A program made the translations under genes and the position numbers. Shown here one piece after another: positions 57,009 to 64,000 of a stretch of 64,000 nt of DNA (position 1 is its first letter; each line of letters opens with the position of its first letter). This DNA is from Exophiala sp. HKRS030 (Eukaryota; Ascomycota; Eurotiomycetes; Chaetothyriales; Herpotrichiellaceae), in NCBI GenBank assembly GCA_023897205.1, contig JAHWDD010000006.1:62001-126000 (forward strand), written 5' to 3'. The notes beneath the pieces were generated by a model. That model ran no database searches and was not told the DNA's origin. It saw nothing but the letters and a program-made list of their open reading frames with translations.

Positions 57009-60000
57009 TTATACACTTGCCGAATAACCAACACTCGGCATCAGACCCGAAGCTCGTCTCTTTTCGGTCCATTTCCGTGCCTCGTCCACCCAGAAAACAG
57101 CACTTGTTATACACACCAACCATATGAGGTCCCACAACCCCAAGGACTCGGTTTGGAATACCCGCTGCAAGAACGGGAGATAAATGACGCAGAGCTGCCC
57201 GGCGAGACTACCTGCGACTGCATAGTTGAACATTTTATTTCCAAAGAGCTTGATTTCACCAAACAAGACCGACTTCGTCTCCGACCGACACGTGAGAGCG
57301 TTGAACATGTCGAAAAGCACAAACGTCGTAAATGTCATCGTGGTATCGCGCTTGGTCACCACCCGGTGGTGGAGTGGCGTACCAGTGCTGTCTGTCGTGT
57401 TTGGATCATCAATGTCGACCATCTCACGGATGTAGATGCTGATGGTACCAATCATGATAATAAGAGCTTGGGTCAGGACCCGGCGGATAAGGCGTTTGGT
57501 GAGAACGTTGGCGTTCCGTGCTCGAGGCGGCTGGTTCATTACACGAGGATCAACCGGTTCCACTCCAAGGGATTGAGCAGGAGGGCCATCCATCAAGATG
57601 TCTGTGATGCAGTTAGCAACCGAAAGGCTGTGACATAAACCTAACCAACTTACTGATCCAGAGAATCTGCATGGCGTTGAGTGGGTTCTTGAAGCCAAAC
57701 ATTGTGCTCAACAAGACCAAAGTCAACGCCGCAACACTCGTGCTCAATTGAAAAGTAATAAAGTTCTGGATGTTATAGAAAATGCCCTTGCCCTGTTCAA
57801 TGGCGCGGAGGATGGTTGAAAAATCATCGTCAGTCAGGATCATATCAGCAGCTTCTTTCGCCACATCAGTTCCCAACATGCCCATTGCAATTCCAATGTC
57901 CGCCTTCTTCAAGGCGGGTGCGTCGTTGACTCCATCCCCAGTCATTGCAACCACGTCACCGCGCGCTTGAAGTGCTCGAATGATCTTCATCTTGTGGTCT
58001 GGGCTGGTCCGAGCAAAGATGGTGGTCTTGCCGATGGCCTCCGCAAGTTCCTGCTCCGTCATACGGTCAAGTTCATCGCCTCTCAGCACAGATGACAGAG
58101 CTGACGACGAAGGGTTGAGTGGCATTCCCAGTTTCTTCCCGATGGCGACAGCGGTAGTCTCCGCATCACCCGTGATCATAATGACTTTGACTCCGCCATT
58201 CATCAACCTTCGAATTGATCTGTGCACATCTTTCCGAGGCGGATCGTTCATGCCGACCAACCCAGCAAAACACAAGCCATTAAAGACATCCACCCCAGCC
58301 GGTTTCTTTTCAACTCCAGCAGGAGTCGAACTCCGGCTACTTTGCCGGGGTTTGCTTCTGATGGCACCACTCGCAAATGCAATGACGCGCAACCCTTCTT
58401 CTGCCATTGCGCGGGCTGCCTCGTTGGCCATACGTCGACGGTTCTCGTCAAGAATTACTTCTTGCCCATCCTTTGTCAGATAAGTGTCTGAGCGACTGAG
58501 AACTTGTTCGAGAGACCCTTTGATGAATGCCGTCTCGTTTCCGCCACCAACGCCATTGGTCAGGTCGTCGAGCGCACTAGCGATGGCAACGCCCATCCAT
58601 TTGCGTTCCGAACTGAAGGGCGTTTCACTCGTTCTCTGACCTATCTGGTCACGAATGTCATCCTCACCATAGGTGTCCAACAGGTCAAGCATCGCAATGT
58701 CCGTGGGCTGACCGAGCCATCTGCTTTTGGTGTTTGTCGCAGAGAGATCCCTGGTAGAAGAGAGTACTGCAGCCGATGCAGCTGTTGCTGGAGTCCCCGA
58801 GGTGTTATGAGACAGACGTCCATGGTTGGCAATATTGCCTATGCGAAGGACCGCCCTGGTAGCTGCAGAGGGCTGCACCGACGTGTCCACCGTGAATGGT
58901 TGCGAAACATCGAAATGCCATAGCTTCGTGACTGTCATGTGATTCAGTGTCAATGTGCCAGTCTTGTCGCTGCAGACAACATTTACAGAGCCGAGGGTCT
59001 CAACACTCGGCAGCTTTCGAACAATGGCTCCCCTCTTAGCCATGCGCAACACTCCCAGGGCCAGTGTCACCGTGACAATAATTGGCAGACCTTCCGGGAT
59101 GGCAGCTACAGCTAAAGAAACACCGATCGTGAACAGATCTAGTGGCTTCTTCCCCTGAAGCAGCCCAATGACCATGATAATTCCAATGACCACAAATGAC
59201 ATATAACTGAGCTGCTTGCCGAGAAGATCCATTGAATGTTGAAGAGGTGTTCTCGGAGCTTCAATCTCCTGGAGTGACAAGGAAATTGTTCCAAACTCTG
59301 TTGAGCCGCCTGTAGCAATGACAATGCCTTCGCCATATCCAGACCGGACCAATGTGCCCATGAACGCGATGTTGTGCTGTTCATTCAGTCGAACATCAGC
59401 CCCAACAGTACCAGCTGCATTGAATGGTTCAGGAGTACCATGATGCTGGGACACGGGAGCCAGTCTCTCAAGCGCAGCTGCGTGCTTCTCAACGGGCTCG
59501 TTTTCGCCGGTCAAATTGGCTTCATCGATGGTGAGATCTGAGGAGAAGGTGATCCTGATGTCGGCAGGTATTCGGTCGCCCGTATGGAATAGGACCAGAT
59601 CCCCAACGACCAGCTGGGAAGCAGGTATTGTCTTTGTGGCCTTTGGTGTACCGTTCGCCAACGGTTCCAGTTCGATTTCCCCCTCTTCAGAACCATTTCT
59701 CAATGGCGCTCCAGAAGGCGTCGCAGCGCGCCGCACGTGAGCATAGTGCGGCACTAATCGATTCAAAGCCTCAAGGGATTTCTCTGAACGATACTCTTGC
59801 ACAAACCCGACCGTAACAACAATGGTGACGGCGAGGGCAATGCTGACGGCGTCATCCTTGTTACCAATAAAGAGTGATATGGCAGCCGAACCGAGTAGGA
59901 GAAGGATCAAGGTCTCCTTGAATTGTTTCAAAAATCTCAGCCATAAAGGTTCCTCCTCTTCATGTGGCAGTTCATTGGGTCCATCTTTCCCGAGTCTCGC

Positions 60001-60192
60001 GTGCGCTTCACTTTGTAACAAGCCTTGGGTGAGCGAGGTCTGTAGGCGGTCCGCAGTGTCTTGAGGGCCAAGTAGAGAGTAGACGGATGTTATCGAGGAG
60101 GAGCCTGGAACTCGGGCTGGGCTGCGTTGTCGACTGATGGGCGCGGATTCTGTATTGTAGACAGGTAGCGCAGAAAGTGATGGTTTTGACAT
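57009..60192 (-). CDS. pmr1: Golgi Ca2+/Mn2+-transporting P-type ATPase (PMR1 type)
   Basis: Exons are 60192-57654 and 57601-57009 (52-bp intron); 1,043 residues. The cation-ATPase N-terminal domain (~50-100) is followed by TGEN in the actuator loop, AAIPEGLP in M4, phosphorylation site SDKTGT (Asp near 409), [10 protein letters not shown] hinge, and M6 [16 protein letters not shown], created by the splice. That M6 sequence is diagnostic of the secretory-pathway PMR1/SPCA group rather than SERCA or PMCA. It pumps Ca2+ and Mn2+ into the Golgi for glycosylation and ion tolerance. A Ser/Pro-rich N-terminal extension precedes the core. It diverges from the cohesin gene. Confidence 0.95.
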
Positions 60193-61004
60193 GATTTCAT
60201 TGTGCTGCTATGATGAATGACATGCCAACTCCCCTCAAAGCATATTCTAGGGGCTAGGAGTGTTGACAAAGAGAAGTAAAACGTTAAGAGACACAGAATA
60301 GATTACTGAGCAGAGGGTTAAAGACTGCTTGTTCATACAGGAATTATGAAGAATTATTGACTGAGTGTCCCCTGGAACAATGCTGATTTCCCATTTCGAG
60401 GCCCGCCTAGGAGAGCCTAAGTTGCCTAGCCTAAATAGTGGCCATGCCCCCAATCTCTTAAACCGAACTATTTTACAGTACCCGTAGTGAGGCTACAGGG
60501 TGGCCCCGTACTCGTAGCCAGTCGTAGCCAGTGAAGCATTAGGCATTTCCAGAAATGCGGCAGGTAAAGCGAGAGGGACAATTAATTAGCTAATTAATTA
60601 AATAAGCAGTCATGTTGCGCCGCAAACACCACCAAAAGTCACGAGTTCCCGGATTATTAGCAACGGGCCTGCGCTCTGATCGCATTCCAGCCACTCACCA
60701 CTTCTTCTTCACTTGCATCGGCAATCACCAACCACCTCTTTTGCATCTCAACACTCTTTGCGCTGTCCTTCCCATACACACTGCAGCCTTCTCTTTCATA
60801 TCGCTGTACTGCGATTTCACCATCCCTTCAATTCTTGGATTTTACTCAGTTCTTTTGCGCCGCGATCGACATCAAAACATTGGCCCCTCAGACGCGTCGA
60901 CTTGGCCCCCCCAGTGATATATTCCATCAACAAAACCTCCTTCTGCCACACCCATAAACCCATGACCGCGTAATCAACTAGAGCAAACATAGATTCGACT
61001 CTCC
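60193..61004. promoter_or_regulatory. Divergent promoter between PMR1 and RAD21
   Basis: 812 bp between divergent starts. It contains a 20-bp perfect palindrome (60580-60599) and a direct repeat of CGTAGCCAGT (about 60,513-60,532). Confidence 0.5.
60580..60599. repeat. 20-bp perfect AT palindrome
   Basis: AATTAATTAGCTAATTAATT equals its own reverse complement. It contains TAATTA homeodomain-like cores in mirror order and lies between two divergent genes. Confidence 0.85.
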
Positions 61005-62896
61005 ATGTTCTACGACCCGTCGTTGCTGGCTAAGACCGGGCCTTTGGCTCGCGTCTGGCTCGCGTCAAATGTCGAACGAAAGTTGTCCAAGTCACAGATT
61101 CTTCAATCAGACATTCCCGGCAGCGTGGGAGCAATAGTCGACCGCGGAGATGAGCCCATGGCCCTGCGACTCAGCGGCCAGCTTATGTTGGGAGTGGTGC
61201 GCATTTACGGAAGAAAGGCGAGATATTTACTCGACGATTGCAACGAAACACTGGTCAAGATCCGAATGGTACGCTCAAGAACGATCTGCCTTCGGCACTG
61301 GCTAACTATTTGCAGACCTTCAAATCAACAAACAATCATGATCTACCTGCTCATGCGACAGGCACAGTTGACTTGAATCTGCCAGAATTGTTAACCATCG
61401 ACGACTTATTCTCCTCCATGGATTTCGCCTTTCCCATGACTCAACAACCCACACTAACGGCACCAGGCTCACAGGATCTCGATGAAGATTGGACTAGCAG
61501 CCTCAATCCGCAGCAGAGCAGCACACAGTCTATGCTGATACCAGGAGAAGAACCATTGTACAATGAGGATGATCTCAATTTGAACTTCGGCGATGGCGAC
61601 GAGATGGACCTGAATGATACGACTGTGAGCATGAATATTGGCCGAGAAGCCCCAACGCCTAAAGCCGACCATGGCGACCTACTCACTGAGGAAGCCCTCA
61701 TCCACGACGATGGGGATCTCAACTTGGATTTTGGGGAGGACACCGCAATGGCGGACGATGCTGATTCCCCTCGGCCAGCGGACGAGCCGCTTACAGACGT
61801 CATCCCTGATGCGCCACTTGACTTTGGCGACGACGAGACTATGAAGCTGCGAGAAGCTGCCGAAGCTGAAACCCGCCCGAGAGATATAGAATCTCTTTCA
61901 GAAGCTGGGTCCGATGTGTTACGCAACCTGGATCAGACATTCCAAAACCTGAACACTGAAGAAGATGTGGAGGAAGTCGCCGTCCAACAGCGCCAACGAA
62001 GTCGAAAGCAGAAACCCCTTGCCCCAGATGTCGAAACAGTCCTGCACAACAAGCAGATCAAGGCTCAAGCAGAGGATCGATCGAAAATCTTGCGTGCTCC
62101 ATCCTTTCTCCCCCGTGATCCTATCCTCCTCACTCTCATGAACATGCAGAAGAACGGCGATTTTGTGGCTAATGCTATGAATGACGGTCGATCGAGGAAC
62201 TGGGCGCCCGAACTACAGGGTTTGTTGTCCTTCGAAATGGTCACTGGATCTGGTGAACGCAAGCGCAAGCGAGACAGTGGCATTGGCGGGCTCAGTGAGG
62301 ACGAGCACAGCGAGAAATCACCCAGGTTGGAAGGTCCTGATGATCTTATGGAAGATGAAGGCGTGCAAATCGAGGATTTTGAAGCTCAAATCCCGGAGAT
62401 CCCGGTCGATGATGGACTTCGACCACTTACTGGAGACGGCGCGCCAGGATTAGAGGACGTTGTTCCCGGAGAGGACGATGCAGGTATTTTCGATGGAGAC
62501 GACACATTTGACGAGACGACAATTCCTCTTCTTCACCCTTCAGAGAGTGGCCCTGTATCTCTCGGCACCAAGCATGCTGTTCACTTATTGCGTGATCATT
62601 TGGGTGGCGCAGATGGGTCCCAGACCTCCTCACCTGCGAAGAAGTCGGTACTCCTCACTGAGCTTGTGCCTGAGGGCCGAACCAGCAAGGAAGATGCCAC
62701 CAAGATGTTTTTCGAAGTACTTGTGCTGGCAACGAAAGACGCCATCAAGGTTGAGCAGCCGGTAGACAAAGCCAACAAGGAAATGGGTCTGCCTCTGAGA
62801 ATTCGAGCAAAGAGAGGACTCTGGGGCAGCTGGGCTGAGACGAGCCCGGGCGATGATCCTACTGCCACATCACAGCAAGTTGAGGCCACGGCATAA
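61005..62896 (+). CDS. rad21: Cohesin kleisin subunit Rad21/Scc1
   Basis: Exons are 61005-61268 and 61316-62896 (47-bp intron); 614 residues. The N-terminal kleisin domain opens with FYDPSLLAKTGPLARVWLAS and runs to YLLDDCNETLVKIRM, binding the SMC3 neck. The middle is acidic with repeated DDL-N-L-F/N-F-G-D segments (~165-280) and likely includes separase sites that I could not place with certainty. The C-terminal winged helix (KMFFEVLVLATKDAIKVEQ, ~545-575) binds the SMC1 head. Length and mitotic-type C-terminus favour Rad21/Scc1 over meiotic Rec8. Nuclear, with a role in sister-chromatid cohesion. Confidence 0.93.
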
Positions 62897-63284
62897 GTCG
62901 GCCGGATCTTGATGCTGGTGTTTTATGAGCAGTACGAATTTGTTCTTGGATTCAATTGAATTTTGGGCGGGGCTTGCAACTGTTGTATACTTACTGGGCT
63001 TGGAGTTGAATTTTGAACGGCACGAAAAGGGTCTTGGGGATGAACAGGATTGAGTATCAGAATCAGCGAAGGCGCCTTTTGGATTAGATAGGTGGTGGGC
63101 GATGGGATGATGTTGGCGGGCCCATACAAGTTTTGATGTGCTTCCGCCAACTCATATCAGTCTTCTATAGCAATTGGAATGAACTTGGGTCCGCGGACGC
63201 AGACGCTCTCTTTAACCATTCATATATCTGGCTCTGCGCATCTACGAAAAGACTTTTGATTATGCATTAATGTCCTTCTTTATT
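62897..63284. other. Convergent spacer between Rad21 and tafazzin
   Basis: 388 bp between facing stops. No supported feature. Confidence 0.55.
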
Positions 63285-64000
63285 CTATACATCCTTTACC
63301 CAGCTGCCATCGTCCATCCTGCCCTCTCGTTTGGGGCCCTCCCTCAGCCACGTCTCGGCCACGCCAGACTTGGGATCCTCGTCCGGTAGGCCACGGGACC
63401 GTCTCACGTCGAGCACTGCATTCCGTACCCGCCTTGTGCACTCCTTGCGCAATTCGACGGCCTCTGGGTGAGTCTTCAGTGTCTCTGGCACGACGCCCAG
63501 CATGAGTTCATCCCAGTGACTGTGGCCGCTCGCTCGGGCGTCCTTATCGACCAGTTCGCGCCACCTCTTGCGCAGGTCTCCAAACATCTCTTCCACGTCG
63601 AGCTCCTTGCCGAACGTGACGGTTATATTCTTGCCTATCCTCGGCAGAAAGCGAGGGAACGTCCGACTTTCGTGCATGACCTGGTCGGTCCCTTCGATGA
63701 ACATGGGCACCACGTCCGGGGCTTCGAGGGGTTCGAGGATCAGCCTTGCCACCCCCCATTTGAAGTATCTCATCGTCTGATCTTCGGCTTGATGGATCAT
63801 GCCCTCGGGGAAGATGTGGACCCAGCTGTACGCGTTGCTGGCGTAGCGGGAGGGGGCGTGATACCACCGCACGTCATTGGGTTGCGAAAGGTAGGCGGGC
63901 GAGGGCGCAACGTCGGAGAAGGGGTCGACGCAGTCCCTTGGCCAGCTGGGTTCAGGGTGCGTATGTTGTCGCGAACGTTGTGGACTGCTGAACGGGCACA
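63285..64000 (-). CDS. taz1: Tafazzin-like phospholipid-lysophospholipid transacylase, C-terminal part
   Basis: The frame is open from the stop at 63285 to the window end, so the N-terminal part, including the HX4D acyltransferase motif, lies outside. About 238 residues are visible: a Pro/Ser-rich stretch (~1-45), then SWVHIFPEGMIHQ, YFKWGVARLILEP, VPMFIEGTDQVMHESR and ITVTFGKEL, which are landmarks of the tafazzin family. Tafazzin remodels cardiolipin acyl chains in mitochondrial membranes. The GTG at 63872 is not a start; it reads Val inside the open frame. Any intron near the edge cannot be judged. Confidence 0.9.
   Translation of the reverse strand, partial: CPFSSPQRSRQHTHPEPSWPRDCVDPFSDVAPSPAYLSQPNDVRWYHAPSRYASNAYSWVHIFPEGMIHQAEDQTMRYFKWGVARLILEPLEAPDVVPMFIEGTDQVMHESRTFPRFLPRIGKNITVTFGKELDVEEMFGDLRKRWRELVDKDARASGHSHWDELMLGVVPETLKTHPEAVELRKECTRRVRNAVLDVRRSRGLPDEDPKSGVAETWLREGPKREGRMDDGSWVKDV

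Noticed and set aside
1..64000. tRNA, rRNA, CRISPR, insertion sequence or transposon
   Set aside because: I saw no cloverleaf B-box with matching arms, no terminal inverted repeats with a transposase, and no reverse transcriptase; CRISPR is not expected in a fungal nuclear genome.

Overview
The window is nuclear DNA of a filamentous ascomycete (Pezizomycotina). Nearly every gene is broken by 42-193 bp introns with GT..AG borders, and fungus-specific families dominate: Zn2Cys6 regulators, an AcuK/ERT1-type gluconeogenesis activator, TRI12-type and DHA1-type MFS pumps, and an NRPS. A Eurotiomycete or black-yeast-like fungus seems likely, but I cannot fix the taxon from sequence alone. All exon joins below were worked out by hand from frame, splice consensus and family alignment. 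Each multi-exon model given sums to a multiple of three.

Region 1 (1-20.5 kb) is a metabolite or catabolic gene cluster: the 3' end of an NRPS (A-T-C-degenerate A-T-C); a 1,064-residue fusion of amidohydrolase, fumarylacetoacetate hydrolase (FAH) and alpha/beta hydrolase; a small cytochrome b5; a Zn2Cys6 regulator; a P450; a TRI12-type MFS pump; a second, two-domain FAH-alpha/beta hydrolase; and a 2-oxoglutarate/Fe(II) oxygenase. Strands alternate perfectly (+-+-+-+-), which gives three divergent promoters. All three carry the octamer CGCGGAGA, a candidate site for the cluster regulator. The layout suggests that a product is oxidised (P450 with cytochrome b5, 2OG oxygenase), cleaved (amide, C-C and ester/C-C hydrolases) and exported, or that an external compound is degraded. 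The substrate cannot be read from sequence.

Region 2 (21-35 kb) is accessory or surface related: a membrane-anchored GH16 glucanase divergent from a GT2 processive glycosyltransferase, a NirA-like Zn2Cys6 regulator, an unrecognised membrane protein, a possible decayed regulator, and a DUF427 protein. Region 3 (35.7-64 kb) is mostly housekeeping: a Fungal_trans_2 regulator, Hst2-type sirtuin, COG4, RACK1/CpcB (an intron carries a U24-like box C/D snoRNA), an aldo-keto reductase, SDHAF2/Sdh5, a DHA1 MFS pump, the AcuK/ERT1 regulator, riboflavin kinase, a PMR1-type Ca2+/Mn2+ ATPase, Rad21/Scc1 cohesin, and the C-terminal part of tafazzin, cut by the window end.

The most unusual item is the three-enzyme fusion and its two-domain paralogue in the same cluster.
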